Shown here: piece after piece, positions 48,480-58,413 of the stretch | Layout: each line of letters begins with the position of its first letter | Numbering within the stretch: the first letter of the stretch is position 1 | Assembly: GCF_009910845.1 (NCBI RefSeq) | Contig: NZ_SIJB01000027.1 | Span: 62,001 to 126,000 of the forward strand | Reading direction: 5' to 3' | DNA: 64,000 nucleotides | Source: Chengkuizengella marina | Lineage (GTDB): Bacteria > Bacillota > Bacilli > Paenibacillales > KCTC-33759 | Program-made: the position numbers and the translations under genes | Notes under the pieces: generated by a model | Databases searched by the model: none | Seen by the model: only the letters and a program-made list of their open reading frames with translations | What the model was told of the DNA's origin: nothing

Positions 48480-48489
48480 AAAAATACCT

Positions 48490-48530
48490 TTTTAAAAAAA
48501 GAAATACCTGTAGCTACGTAAACTACAGGT
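48490..48530 (-). terminator. hemZ: Terminator of hemZ
   Basis: 8-bp perfect stem (48506-48513 with 48523-48530), then a T-rich run on the minus strand (seven T at 48500-48494). It lies 122 bases past the hemZ stop. Confidence 0.7.
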
Positions 48531-48652
48531 CTAAAACATTAATTTTATATATTAAAAAGGGGGTCATCTATTATTATAGGGAAGCAATATTAAAATAAAG
48601 TTTAAAACAGATTACAATTATGTTACAAAAATGTAAGCGTTTTAATTGAATG

Positions 48653-50155
48653 TTATTTTCTTAAAAATAGTTCATTTAAAGTTTTAATTTTAACTTCTGT
48701 ATATTTTTTGTAATGTTCATTATAGGCTTTTGGTTCTTTAGGGTTTGCAAATCGAGATATCTTACCTGTTGAAGGATCTACCCATTTACTTGAAGCCCCA
48801 CAGCCTATACCTATGATCGTTTGTAGTTCCTCCATAATCATAATATTATAAATGCTTTCTTGACCTGGATGAGCATACCCTACATTTTCTAGATTTCCTA
48901 AAATGTTCTTTTGGCGATATAAATAATATGGTACAAAACCGTTCAACTTAGTCCATTCATTACCTCTGTTCATCATTTCTGTAACTTCATATCGATCTGC
49001 TACTTTGTACTTGTTTTTATTTTGTGTCATTTCTGACGCACGTTTAAAAGAAAGGGTATGAATTGTTAATGATTCCGGCATTAACTTTTTAGTTTCATCT
49101 AAAGTATGATTAAATTCTTTTAGCCCTTCACCTGGTAAACCAATAATCAAATCCATATTAATATTATTCATTCCCATTTCTCTAGCTAAATGGAATTTAT
49201 TTATTGTTTCTTCCACTGTATGGTGACGTCCAATCGCTTTTAAAGTTTCTTGAGTATAGGATTGAGGATTGATACTGATGCGGTCTATATTCCACTTTTT
49301 CAATACTTCAAGTTTTTCTATTGTAATTGTATCTGGACGACCTGCTTCTACAGTAATTTCTCTAATTTGATCTACGTATGGAAAGGACATCGCCATTTCC
49401 TCGTATAACATATCCATTTCATCTGCTGTAATACTTGTAGGTGTCCCCCCGCCAAAATAAACGGTTGTAATTTTTATATTATTTTCCTTTAACCAAGTTC
49501 CAATTTGCTTCATTTCATAATGTAATCCCCCTAAAAATGAATCAACAGAACCTTGTTTTCCATTTATTGCATAAGCAGGGAATGTACAATAAGCACATTT
49601 TGTAGGACAAAAAGGTATCCCAACATAAATGCTAACTTCTGAACGAAGATTGTATAAATCAGGGACCATTGTTTTTTGTCTATCCACAATGGTTTGCATT
49701 AATTTAATCTTTTGATCATGAATTTTATACTGTTCTTTTAGTTCCAAATGTGCTTGTTCTTTTGAACTACCTGTCTTTAATTTTTGGTGAAGTAATTTTG
49801 TTGGACGTATACCCGTTAATATACCCCATGGCTGATTCAAACCAGTACATTGCTCAAATACATCTAATAATGGTTGGTTAATTAAGTGTTTTAATGTTTT
49901 ACGTTTTTGTGATTCGGTAATTCCTTTATCTAGTTTTTTTATAATATTAGATTCAAAGTTTTTATTTTGATTCTGATCTTGAAGTAATACGGTTATCTTT
50001 GTGTCTTCTTGCTCATTATTCATATTTATATCAACATATAAATCTGCTTTTGTTATTTGTGAAAACGTAATATTAATCTCTTCAAAAAATAATCGAATAA
50101 TGTTTTCTACAGAGCGATGAAATGTTGAATCCACTCCATTTATGTTAATTACCAT
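48653..50155 (-). CDS. hemZ: Oxygen-independent coproporphyrinogen oxidase-like radical SAM protein HemZ
   Basis: 500 residues. The radical-SAM cluster motif is CPTKCAYCTF (C-x3-C-x2-C), followed by YFGGGTPTSIT and NMDLIIGLPGEG. The N-terminal 170 residues carry the HemZ-specific QPWGILTGIRPTKLLH. HemZ is annotated for anaerobic haem synthesis; related HemN-like proteins can have other roles, so function is by homology only. AAGGGG is seven bases before the ATG. It lies between dtd and hisS, away from other haem genes. Confidence 0.9.
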   Translation of the reverse strand: MVININGVDSTFHRSVENIIRLFFEEINITFSQITKADLYVDINMNNEQEDTKITVLLQDQNQNKNFESNIIKKLDKGITESQKRKTLKHLINQPLLDVFEQCTGLNQPWGILTGIRPTKLLHQKLKTGSSKEQAHLELKEQYKIHDQKIKLMQTIVDRQKTMVPDLYNLRSEVSIYVGIPFCPTKCAYCTFPAYAINGKQGSVDSFLGGLHYEMKQIGTWLKENNIKITTVYFGGGTPTSITADEMDMLYEEMAMSFPYVDQIREITVEAGRPDTITIEKLEVLKKWNIDRISINPQSYTQETLKAIGRHHTVEETINKFHLAREMGMNNINMDLIIGLPGEGLKEFNHTLDETKKLMPESLTIHTLSFKRASEMTQNKNKYKVADRYEVTEMMNRGNEWTKLNGFVPYYLYRQKNILGNLENVGYAHPGQESIYNIMIMEELQTIIGIGCGASSKWVDPSTGKISRFANPKEPKAYNEHYKKYTEVKIKTLNELFLRK

Positions 50156-50283
50156 TGTTTTTCCCCTTTATGAAATTAAGCTTTTTGAAGTTTTTAAATC
50201 TCCAGCTATTCAAGTTTAACCAACATCAAGAAAGGGGTCAATGTTAACTTAAATCATGATAGTTGTTGGTATCACAACTGATT

Positions 50284-50442
50284 TTAACGGAAAGTATTTT
50301 TGAGATTTATATCGCCATATTCGCTTGCTCTTTTTTTAAGATTGATATCATTTTGATGATTAATTTTTGTTTCATGAATTGTATGTTGTAGCAAACGATT
50401 AGCTATATCCAACATATATTTTTCTTTTTTGGACTGATGCAT
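50284..50442 (-). CDS. Small hydrophilic protein, unknown
   Basis: 52 residues from ATG 50442, which has AAGGTGG ten bases upstream. A longer frame from ATG 50529 (81 residues) has no ribosome site. The sequence MHQSKKEKYMLDIANRLL then a polar helix has no recognised motif. It lies between hemZ and dtd on the same strand. Existence as a gene is uncertain. Confidence 0.4.
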   Translation of the reverse strand: MHQSKKEKYMLDIANRLLQHTIHETKINHQNDINLKKRASEYGDINLKNTFR

Positions 50443-50564
50443 AATGAAATGACCACCTTTTTTATTGATAAGAGATAAAAACTTAGCTTTTATACCAAAG
50501 GTTGTTCTCTTATTCTGTTTAACGATCATATTACATCTATTCTGTCCAATTTAAATGTTCGCTA

Positions 50565-51017
50565 TCACAAGGTAGGATTTGGACTCTCTACAATTAAAGT
50601 TACTGGCCCCCAATTTGTAAAAGAAACATCCATCATTTCACCAAACTTACCTGTTTCGACTATTAACCCCTGCTCTCTTAATATTTCATTAAATCGTTCA
50701 TATATTTTATTAGCATATTCAGGGCGTGCTGCATTCATAAAATTAGGTCTTCTACCTTTTCTACAATCACCATATAAGGTGAATTGTGAAATGGATAAGA
50801 TTTGGCCCGAAACATCCTTCACAGAAAGATTCATTTTCCCATGTTCATCTTCAAAAATTCTTAAATGACTGATTTTTTCAGCTAGAAATCGGGCATCTTC
50901 CTCCGTGTCATCATGATTTATACCAACAAGAAGCATTAAACCCTTATCAATCATTCCACACATTTCTCCATTTACAGTTACCTTCGCTTCTTTACTTCGT
51001 TGTACAACAACTCTCAT
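50565..51017 (-). CDS. dtd: D-aminoacyl-tRNA deacylase
   Basis: 150 residues. Removes D-amino acids from mischarged tRNA. Seen: [34 protein letters not shown] (active-site SQFTLY) and [12 protein letters not shown] (the conserved N-x-GPVT cross-subunit motif). GGGAG lies before the ATG. In relatives it directly follows relA, as here, but a terminator now lies between them. Confidence 0.96.
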   Translation of the reverse strand: MRVVVQRSKEAKVTVNGEMCGMIDKGLMLLVGINHDDTEEDARFLAEKISHLRIFEDEHGKMNLSVKDVSGQILSISQFTLYGDCRKGRRPNFMNAARPEYANKIYERFNEILREQGLIVETGKFGEMMDVSFTNWGPVTLIVESPNPTL

Positions 51018-51068
51018 TGCTTACTTCACTCCCACTTGTTTAAGTTAATCATTACAGAAAAATAGATG

Positions 51069-51105
51069 AAAAATCCGTCAATTCTGTTGAAATAGAAGTT
51101 GACGG
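51069..51105 (-). terminator. Terminator between relA and dtd
   Basis: 7-bp stem CCGTCAA/TTGACGG (51075-51081 with 51099-51105) with a partly paired loop, followed on the minus strand by five T. It lies about 145 bases past the relA stop. Confidence 0.75.
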
Positions 51106-51250
51106 AATAGGTTTTACATTGTATCAGGTTTGTAAAATCCATTTATCATCCAGTATGAATATGAAAATTCGCACCTATAGATGAGTTTTTAAGTCAGATA
51201 GAGTAAAATCCCCATCAGAATTTCGATGCATATGCATTGCTTAAACGAGT

Positions 51251-53419
51251 TTACTGCATAATTCTTTGAACAGAGTAAACATCCTTCACTCTTTTAATTT
51301 TTTCAACTATGCTGTGTAAGTGTTCTTTGCTTCGAATTAATATTGTCATATGAATGATTGAAACTTTGTTACGATCTGCTCTTCCTGATACAGCGGAAAT
51401 AACCGTTTTCGTTTCAGATACAGCTTGTAATACTTCATTTAAAAATCCTCTACGATCATGACCCGTAATTTCAATTTCAACGTTATAGTTTGCTTCTACT
51501 TCAGATTCCCACTCTACTTCAATTAAACGATGGGATTCCTCATCATTTCCGGTAGGAATATTGTTACAATCAGCACGGTGTACAGATACACCTCTTCCTC
51601 TTGTAATGTATCCTATAATCTTGTCACCTGGAACTGGGTTACAACATCTTGCGAAGCGAATTAATAAATTATCAATCCCTTTTACACTTACCCCATGTGC
51701 TTGTCTGCTCTTTTTAACTGGATCAGGTTTGCTTTCCTGTATTTCACTTACTGCTTTTTCTTCCTCTTGCTCTTTACGTAGCTTTTCAGTTAGTCTTGTG
51801 CAAATTTGTGCAGCAGTAATCCCCCCAAATCCAACAGCAGAATACATGTCTTCAATACTGTTAAAGCTGAATTTAGGTAACACTTCATTTAACTCTGTTT
51901 CAGTCATCACTTCGGTAGGATCAAATCCTAATCGTTTTATTTCTCGTTCTATACTTTCCTTGCCTTTTTCAATACTTTCATCTCTTTTTTCCTTTTTAAA
52001 CCACTGCTTTATTTTAGTTTTAGCTTGTGATGATTTAACTATCTTAATCCAATCTTGACTTGGTCCATATGAATGTTTTGAAGTAAGTATTTCAACAATA
52101 TCTCCTGTTTTCAAAGAATAATCTAATGGTACTATTCTTCCATTCACCTTTGCCCCGATGGTACGATTACCTACTTCTGTATGAATACGAAACGCAAAAT
52201 CCAAAGGTCCTGAACCGCTAGGCAGCTCAATTACCTCACCTTTAGGAGTAAAAACATAAACAAGATCAGAGAAAAAGTCCATTTTTAGCGATTCCATAAA
52301 TTCTTCTGCGTTTTGCGCTTCATTTTGAAGATCTAATATTTCTCTAAACCAGTTCATCTTATCTTCAAAACTTCCATTTGGAACCATTGTACCTTCTTTA
52401 TAAGCCCAATGTGCTGCAACCCCGAATTCAGAAGTTTGGTGCATTTCCCAAGTTCTAATTTGTACCTCTAACGGTTCTCCACTAGGTCCAATTAAGGTTG
52501 TATGGAGAGATTGATACATGTTAGGTTTGGGCATAGCAATATAATCTTTGAACCTACCTGGCATTGGTTTCCAAAGAGTGTGTATGATTCCCAAAGAAGC
52601 GTAACAATCCTTAATGTTATTTACAATAACGCGTATTGCTAATAAATCATAAATTTCATTAAATTGCTTACTTTGACTTTTCATTTTTTTATAAATGCTA
52701 TATATATGTTTAGGACGTCCTGAAATATCAGCCTCAATCCCCATATCTTTTAGTTTTTGTTTAATATTTTGAATCACATCATCTATATATTTCTCACGTT
52801 CTGCTCTTTTTTTCTGCATTAAATTTACGATGCGATAATACTGCTGTGGATTTAAATAACGTAAGGAAATGTCTTCCATCTCCCATTTTATTGCGGACAT
52901 TCCTAATCGATGAGCAATCGGACAAAATATTTCTAAAGTTTCATGTGCGATTCTTCTTTGATTTTCTTCCTTTTGGAATTTTAATGTACGCATATTATGC
53001 AATCTATCAGCTAGTTTAATTAAAATAACTCGCAGATCTTGAGCCATTGCAACAAACATTTTTCGATAATTTTCATTTTGATGTTCTTCTCTTGATTTAA
53101 ACTTAATCTTTTCAAGTTTCGTCACACCATCTACTAACATTGCACAAGTATCACCAAACTGTTCACGCAATTGCTCTAAAGTCACATCTGTATCTTCAAC
53201 AACATCATGTAAAAGAGCAGCAATGATCGAAATTACATCCATTTGCATATTAAGCATTATATCTGCCACAGCGATTGGATGAAGGATATAGGGTTCGCCT
53301 GATTTTCTTACTTGTCCTTCATGAGCTTTTTCAGCAAGATTATAAGCTTCTTTAATCAGTTCAAGATCAGGTTCTTTTAAGTATGCAGATGCCTTTTCAA
53401 TTAATTGCTCGATGCCCAT
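51251..53419 (-). CDS. relA: Bifunctional (p)ppGpp synthetase/hydrolase (RelA/SpoT, Rel)
   Basis: 722 residues. HD hydrolase domain with LLHDVVEDTDVT and HRLGMSAIKWEMED; synthetase domain with GRPKHIYSIYKKM, KDYIAMPKPNMYQSLHT and EVQIRT; then TGS (VYVFTPKGEVIELP), helical, zinc-finger-type (FARCCNPVPGDKIIGYI) and ACT domains. Both catalytic halves look intact, as expected for the single long Rel of Firmicutes. It controls the stringent response on ribosomes. AGGAAGG precedes the ATG. Confidence 0.97.
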   Translation of the reverse strand: MGIEQLIEKASAYLKEPDLELIKEAYNLAEKAHEGQVRKSGEPYILHPIAVADIMLNMQMDVISIIAALLHDVVEDTDVTLEQLREQFGDTCAMLVDGVTKLEKIKFKSREEHQNENYRKMFVAMAQDLRVILIKLADRLHNMRTLKFQKEENQRRIAHETLEIFCPIAHRLGMSAIKWEMEDISLRYLNPQQYYRIVNLMQKKRAEREKYIDDVIQNIKQKLKDMGIEADISGRPKHIYSIYKKMKSQSKQFNEIYDLLAIRVIVNNIKDCYASLGIIHTLWKPMPGRFKDYIAMPKPNMYQSLHTTLIGPSGEPLEVQIRTWEMHQTSEFGVAAHWAYKEGTMVPNGSFEDKMNWFREILDLQNEAQNAEEFMESLKMDFFSDLVYVFTPKGEVIELPSGSGPLDFAFRIHTEVGNRTIGAKVNGRIVPLDYSLKTGDIVEILTSKHSYGPSQDWIKIVKSSQAKTKIKQWFKKEKRDESIEKGKESIEREIKRLGFDPTEVMTETELNEVLPKFSFNSIEDMYSAVGFGGITAAQICTRLTEKLRKEQEEEKAVSEIQESKPDPVKKSRQAHGVSVKGIDNLLIRFARCCNPVPGDKIIGYITRGRGVSVHRADCNNIPTGNDEESHRLIEVEWESEVEANYNVEIEITGHDRRGFLNEVLQAVSETKTVISAVSGRADRNKVSIIHMTILIRSKEHLHSIVEKIKRVKDVYSVQRIMQ

Positions 53420-53721
53420 TAACTTACCTTCCTATTCTCAAGGATTTTCTATCATTATGCCTCTCAATCTTGCTTACGTCAACTATTCTCCATTATGTTT
53501 CATAAGAAATAGTTATAATTACAAGAACAAGTTTTACTAATACTTTAATAAAAATAGGTTACAAAATATGGATAATAGATATATGAGAATTATCTTTGTA
53601 AGCATAGTAGGCAATTTTTAAATTTTTTTGTAAAATATAATTCATATGAAAAAGTTAATTTTGGAAATACTTATTTTAATCCAATTTAACATTAGACTTA
53701 ACTTTAAAAATGAGGTGCATT
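53420..53721. other. Divergent region between relA and the antiporter gene
   Basis: About 300 bases, very AT-rich, with no gene seen. It must hold promoters for both genes. I could not fix -35/-10 pairs with confidence. Confidence 0.4.
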
Positions 53722-55278
53722 ATGGAACATCAGTTTGAACTAGTATTACTATTGCTCGCTATTGCAGCAGGGATCACTGCATTAGCAAAAAAATTAAAAG
53801 CTCCTTATCCTATTGCTTTAGTTATTGTGGGAGCTATTTTAGGTTTGGTACATATTCCAGGATTAGAAGAACTAAAAGGTTTTATTGTTGAAGACGAGAT
53901 TTTTACTTTTGTTATTGTATCAATATTTTTACCTACTTTATTAGGGGAAGCTACATTAAAATTGCCTTTTTCACATCTGAGAGAAAATAAAACGCCAATA
54001 TTAGCTATGGCATTATTCGGTACATTAGTTACATATACAGTAATCGGATTTTTAGCCGTTTATATACTGGGATTGGAACTAAAAGTGGCCTTTATATTTG
54101 CAGCACTTATGGCAGCAACAGACCCTGTCAGTGTACTTTCTATTTTTAAAAGTATGGGGGTAAACCATCGGTTAGCAACGATTATTGAAGGTGAGAGTTT
54201 AATTAACGATGGTGTAGCCTATGTTCTATTTAAAATCAGTTTGACAACATTTATTTTTGCTGGATTTACAGAACTGGGGCAAGGATTAATAGAGTTTTTC
54301 AAAACTTCACTAGGAGGATTAGCCATTGGTCTACTCTTAGCCTATTTATTTTCAAAAATACTTCGCTACTTTGATGATTATCCACTGGAAATTGTTTTTT
54401 CTATGATTTTATTTTATAGTTCATTTTTCATTGCAGAAATTTTCCATTTTTCTGGAGTAATTTCCGTTGTTGCTGCTGGACTTGTGTTTGGAAATTACGG
54501 AGCAAAGATTGGAATGAGCCCTACCACAAAATTGAATATTAAAACATTTTGGGATGTACTTGCGCTTATTGCCAACTCTTTAGTTTTTTTAATGGTTGGT
54601 TTAGAAATTGCCAACATTGATATAACAGAGAAATGGATGATGATTTTATTAGCCATTCTTATCGTTTTAATTGGGAGAAGTATTGCAATTTATGGAAGCC
54701 TGGCTTTCACTCGTCATATCCCACTTGCATGGAAACATGTATTTAACTGGGGTGGTTTGAAAGGTTCATTATCCATCGCTCTAGCTTTGAGTTTACCTGT
54801 TTCCTTTGCAGGTCGAGAAGACATCTTAGTCCTCACCTTTGGAGTTGTATTGTTTTCACTTGTAGTACAAGGTTTAACAATAAAACCACTAGTGAATGTT
54901 TTAGGAGTAACAAAAACAAAAGAAAGCAGCCTCTCCTATGAAAAAACACTATCTGAAATCCATCAAGCAACAGCTGGAAGAAGAGCCATAGAAGAAATGA
55001 AAGATGAAGCAACTATTTCTCCACTGATCTTTAATAAGTTAGATGATGATTATCAAAAAAAATTAAATAAATTGCATAAAGAGCTTGAAAACCTATATAA
55101 CAAATTCCCAAGATTACAAGAAGATCAACTGGTCAGCGCAAGAAAAAAATCTCTGTATGCTGAATATGAGGCTGTTGAAGAGCTAGCTAAGCAGCATCTC
55201 ATTTCTTCTGAAACAGCTGAAGAAGAATACAAGAAAATTATTGACCTTTTGGAACAAGATAAAGAGGAAACAGATTAA
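53722..55278 (+). CDS. CPA1-type Na+/H+ antiporter (NhaP-like)
   Basis: 518 residues from ATG 53722, with GAGGTG six bases upstream; ATG 53710 in the same frame overlaps that site. About 12 membrane helices in residues 1-395. Family motifs: AATDPVSVLSIFK, IEGESLINDGVAYVLF and WGGLKGSLSIALALSLP. The last 115 residues are a charged, helical cytoplasmic tail. It should exchange Na+ or K+ for protons. A single gene inserted between relA and apt, which are adjacent in Bacillus. Confidence 0.92.
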   Translation: MEHQFELVLLLLAIAAGITALAKKLKAPYPIALVIVGAILGLVHIPGLEELKGFIVEDEIFTFVIVSIFLPTLLGEATLKLPFSHLRENKTPILAMALFGTLVTYTVIGFLAVYILGLELKVAFIFAALMAATDPVSVLSIFKSMGVNHRLATIIEGESLINDGVAYVLFKISLTTFIFAGFTELGQGLIEFFKTSLGGLAIGLLLAYLFSKILRYFDDYPLEIVFSMILFYSSFFIAEIFHFSGVISVVAAGLVFGNYGAKIGMSPTTKLNIKTFWDVLALIANSLVFLMVGLEIANIDITEKWMMILLAILIVLIGRSIAIYGSLAFTRHIPLAWKHVFNWGGLKGSLSIALALSLPVSFAGREDILVLTFGVVLFSLVVQGLTIKPLVNVLGVTKTKESSLSYEKTLSEIHQATAGRRAIEEMKDEATISPLIFNKLDDDYQKKLNKLHKELENLYNKFPRLQEDQLVSARKKSLYAEYEAVEELAKQHLISSETAEEEYKKIIDLLEQDKEETD

Positions 55279-55304
55279 TTCTAATTAGAAAACATATAAT
55301 TAAA

Positions 55305-55347
55305 AACCCGTCCAATATTATAGTGCTAATTTTGGACGGGTTCTATT
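55305..55347 (+). terminator. Terminator of the antiporter gene
   Basis: 11-bp stem AACCCGTCCAA/TTGGACGGGTT (55305-55315 with 55332-55342) then a T-rich tail. It lies 26 bases past the stop. Confidence 0.85.
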
Positions 55348-55349
55348 TT

Positions 55350-55411
55350 TTGCACCAGTTCATCCATGAACTGGGAAACTTTAAGTATACAGTTCACTTT
55401 TTGGGGCATTC
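55350..55411. repeat. Dispersed repeat, copy 2 (copy 1 at 26792-26850)
   Basis: Both copies share GCACCAGTTCATCCA, GAACTGGG, an AGTA core and TTCACTTTT followed by GGGG. The hairpin CCAGTTCAT/ATGAACTGG is perfect here. Both lie within about 10 bases of the stop codon of a minus-strand gene (apt here, yrrN there). The CCCC-A-AAAAGTGAA end, read on the minus strand, resembles terminal repeats of IS3-group elements; that origin is only a suggestion. Confidence 0.65.
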
Positions 55412-55414
55412 ATA

Positions 55415-55927
55415 TTAATATTGCATCAAAGAGAACATATCAATATCTTTTAATTTATCTTTTCCATTTAAATAAGTCAGTTCTATCATAAACGCTGCAC
55501 CAACCACTTTTCCCCCCAATTGTTCCACTAAATCGATGGAAGTGGCAATAGTCCCACCTGTAGCCAATAAATCGTCAGCGATTAAAACCTTTTGGCCGGG
55601 TTGTATAGCATCATTGTGCATAGCTAACTTATCATTACCATATTCTAAACTATAATTTGCTTCAATCGTTTCACCAGGTAATTTACCACTTTTTCTTATC
55701 GGTATAAAACCAACTCCCATTGCATACGCCAATGGTGCGCCTACTACAAAGCCACGTGCTTCTGGACCTGCTATTAAATCAATTTCAAGATGTTTTACCA
55801 TGTCTCTTATAGAATCAATCACTTGATGATATACTTGACCATTTTTTAATATTGTAGTTATGTCTTTAAAACGAATGCCTTCCTGAGGAAAATTCTCAAT
55901 CACTCGAACATGTTCTTTAAAATCCAT
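55415..55927 (-). CDS. apt: Adenine phosphoribosyltransferase
   Basis: 170 residues from ATG 55927, with AGGAGG about eight bases upstream; a GTG at 55951 in frame would add eight residues through that site. Seen: FPQEGIRFKDITTIL, AGPEARGFVVGAPLAYA, RKSGKLPGE and the PRPP loop VLIADDLLATGGT. It salvages adenine to AMP. It starts 24 bases after recJ and is probably co-transcribed. Confidence 0.96.
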   Translation of the reverse strand: MDFKEHVRVIENFPQEGIRFKDITTILKNGQVYHQVIDSIRDMVKHLEIDLIAGPEARGFVVGAPLAYAMGVGFIPIRKSGKLPGETIEANYSLEYGNDKLAMHNDAIQPGQKVLIADDLLATGGTIATSIDLVEQLGGKVVGAAFMIELTYLNGKDKLKDIDMFSLMQY

Positions 55928-55951
55928 TTTACTTCCTCCTAAATTGTTCAC

Positions 55952-58357
55952 TCACGTTTGTATTTGATTTAAAATCCACTGTGTCATTTCATAAGTTGTA
56001 GAGTATTCAAAAATTTTTTCGATTTCAGACTGATGCCACCTTTGTTTGTATAAACTGGATGAGTCAAGACTACTTTTTTGTGGTGATTTTAAACAACGAT
56101 AGGAAGCACCTTCCTTTCGAATGAAAGATAATTCTTCAAATACACCAATCATAAATTGTATCATATCTTTTGATAAACTTGAACGTTTGCTTAAATTTTC
56201 CAAGAATAGCCGGTCATTAATCTCCCAACTATTTTTATTTAGTAACGAAACATATATATTTTTAAAAGCTTCTCTTGATGGCAGTCCTTTTAAGGCACTA
56301 TTATTTCTATTTTTATGAACTACATATATTCGTTGAATAGATTGATATTTTTTGAACACAGATTCAATTAAATGAATTTGATTTGGGATAGAATATACAA
56401 CAAAATCTGTCACCTGAATATTTGTATTCAACCTTGTTAAATTACTTTTTAACTGAACTAAATTTCCATCATCATTTAAAGTATAAAAGAACTCCGCAGC
56501 TTGCATATGCTCATCAAAATCTGCTATGTGATCTTCAGTATCTAACAATACGGCCAGCTGCACATTGTCCTTACTTTTTAATTGCCGGATGCTCTTCGTA
56601 AATTTATCAACTTGATGATTTCTCCAATCAAAAACTTGACGATTTGGGATACGGATATCTTTTATAAATAATTGCGGTTTTCTCATTCCATTCCATTCAT
56701 TAATAGATAATTCTCCAATTACATCTACTTTTGCTTCCGTAGATATATATTGATCCAAATCTCCTTTTCCAAATCCTATAGCTTCCATTGAACAACTAAC
56801 TTCGTTAAACACTTGAGATAAAACTAACTTTAAGTGTTGCTTTTCTTTGCCAAGTCTATTTTTTTGAAGAATGTGTAAATCTTTTAAAACTAAATTTGGA
56901 GATGGATTACCTGATCCATATGGTGCAAACATAGACTCCATTTTTTCGATTAATGGAATTGTAATCTCTTGTAATTCACTTTCTATATCAGCTTGAATCT
57001 CAGGTATAAAATCTTCCTCTGTCAACCAGTTCACCGCTAATTCATTCAGTTGAGTCCTTAATTGTAATATATTTTTTTCTTGCATGGACAAACCAGCTGC
57101 TGCTTCATGTCCGCCAAAATGATCTAACAATGGTTCACAACTAGATAAAGCTTTATATATATTAAATCCAGCAATCGAACGTGCAGATCCTTTTGCTATA
57201 CCTGTTTCTTTATCAACATGAAGTACTATAACAGGTCGATAGTATTTTTCTAATATTTTAGAGGCAACAATACCAATTACACCGATATTCCATCCCTCAT
57301 TTGCCACTACAATAACATTTTGAGAATTAGATTCCAGTGTTTTTTCTATTTTATTTAGTGCTTCAGCTGTTATTTGATTTACTAATGATTGGCGTTCTTT
57401 ATTTAAAATATCTAACTCATATGCTAAATTCTGTGCTTCATCTTCACTACTAGCCGTTAAAAGCTTTACAACGTCCTCAGCGTGCTGTAATCTGCCGCCT
57501 GCATTAATTCGAGGACCAAGTGCAAAACCGATGTGCATACTAGATAGATTTGACGAATCTACCTCTGCAACATCTAATAATGCTCTTAATCCAACAATAG
57601 ATGTATTTTTCATTTTTTCTATACCAAGTTTTACGATTAAACGATTCTCATCTGCTAATGGCATTAAATCAGCTACGGTACCAATTGAAGCTATTTCTAA
57701 AAATTCATCAGGTATATGTCCAAGCAAAGCATGCCCTAATTTTAAAGCCACACCTACACCAGCCAATTGTTTAAATGGGTATTGGCAATGAGATATTTTT
57801 GGGTTAATAATCGCAAGAGCATCAGGTAATATTTCAGGAGGTTCATGATGATCTGTAACAAGCACATCCAACCCCAGTTCATTTGCGTAGTGAATTTGAT
57901 CCACTGCACTTATTCCGTTATCTACTGTAATAACTAGAGATATACCTTCTTTGTGGGCCTTTTGAATAGCCTCCACATTTAACCCATACCCCTCACTGAA
58001 TCGATCAGGTATATAGTAATCAAAGTCAGCATTCAATTTTGAAAGTAAAAAGTACATTAAAGTTGTACTACTCACTCCATCGGCATCATAATCACCATAG
58101 ATTCTAATCTTTTCGCCTGCTTGAATTGCTTTTTTTATTCTTGCCGTTGTTTCTTTCATCCCAGTCATTAAAAAGGGATCATGAAACATTTGATTATCTG
58201 TTTTTAAAAAGTTTTCTGCTTGTTGTTTACTTTGAATTCCTCTCACAACAAGTAGTTTTGCTATAAGCAGTGGAATAGCTAAATCTGAGCTTAGCTGATC
58301 AATTAATTCTTGATTTGTATCTTCTGGTAATATCCATTTAGACTTTGATTGAAGCAT
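55952..58357 (-). CDS. recJ: Single-strand DNA exonuclease RecJ
   Basis: 801 residues, the long Firmicute form. DHH motifs: IYGDYDADGVSSTTLMY, TVDNGISA, VTDHHEPPEILPDALAI with the DHH triad, and SIGTVADLMPL; DHHA1 domain with GGHEAAAGLSM. An OB fold and a Firmicute-specific C-terminal domain follow. It acts 5' to 3' on single-stranded DNA in repair. TAGGAG is seven bases before the ATG. Confidence 0.96.
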   Translation of the reverse strand: MLQSKSKWILPEDTNQELIDQLSSDLAIPLLIAKLLVVRGIQSKQQAENFLKTDNQMFHDPFLMTGMKETTARIKKAIQAGEKIRIYGDYDADGVSSTTLMYFLLSKLNADFDYYIPDRFSEGYGLNVEAIQKAHKEGISLVITVDNGISAVDQIHYANELGLDVLVTDHHEPPEILPDALAIINPKISHCQYPFKQLAGVGVALKLGHALLGHIPDEFLEIASIGTVADLMPLADENRLIVKLGIEKMKNTSIVGLRALLDVAEVDSSNLSSMHIGFALGPRINAGGRLQHAEDVVKLLTASSEDEAQNLAYELDILNKERQSLVNQITAEALNKIEKTLESNSQNVIVVANEGWNIGVIGIVASKILEKYYRPVIVLHVDKETGIAKGSARSIAGFNIYKALSSCEPLLDHFGGHEAAAGLSMQEKNILQLRTQLNELAVNWLTEEDFIPEIQADIESELQEITIPLIEKMESMFAPYGSGNPSPNLVLKDLHILQKNRLGKEKQHLKLVLSQVFNEVSCSMEAIGFGKGDLDQYISTEAKVDVIGELSINEWNGMRKPQLFIKDIRIPNRQVFDWRNHQVDKFTKSIRQLKSKDNVQLAVLLDTEDHIADFDEHMQAAEFFYTLNDDGNLVQLKSNLTRLNTNIQVTDFVVYSIPNQIHLIESVFKKYQSIQRIYVVHKNRNNSALKGLPSREAFKNIYVSLLNKNSWEINDRLFLENLSKRSSLSKDMIQFMIGVFEELSFIRKEGASYRCLKSPQKSSLDSSSLYKQRWHQSEIEKIFEYSTTYEMTQWILNQIQT

Positions 58358-58413
58358 GTTATTCTCCTAACAATTGTATAGGGTATCATTACATTACAAA
58401 TAAAATTACACTA

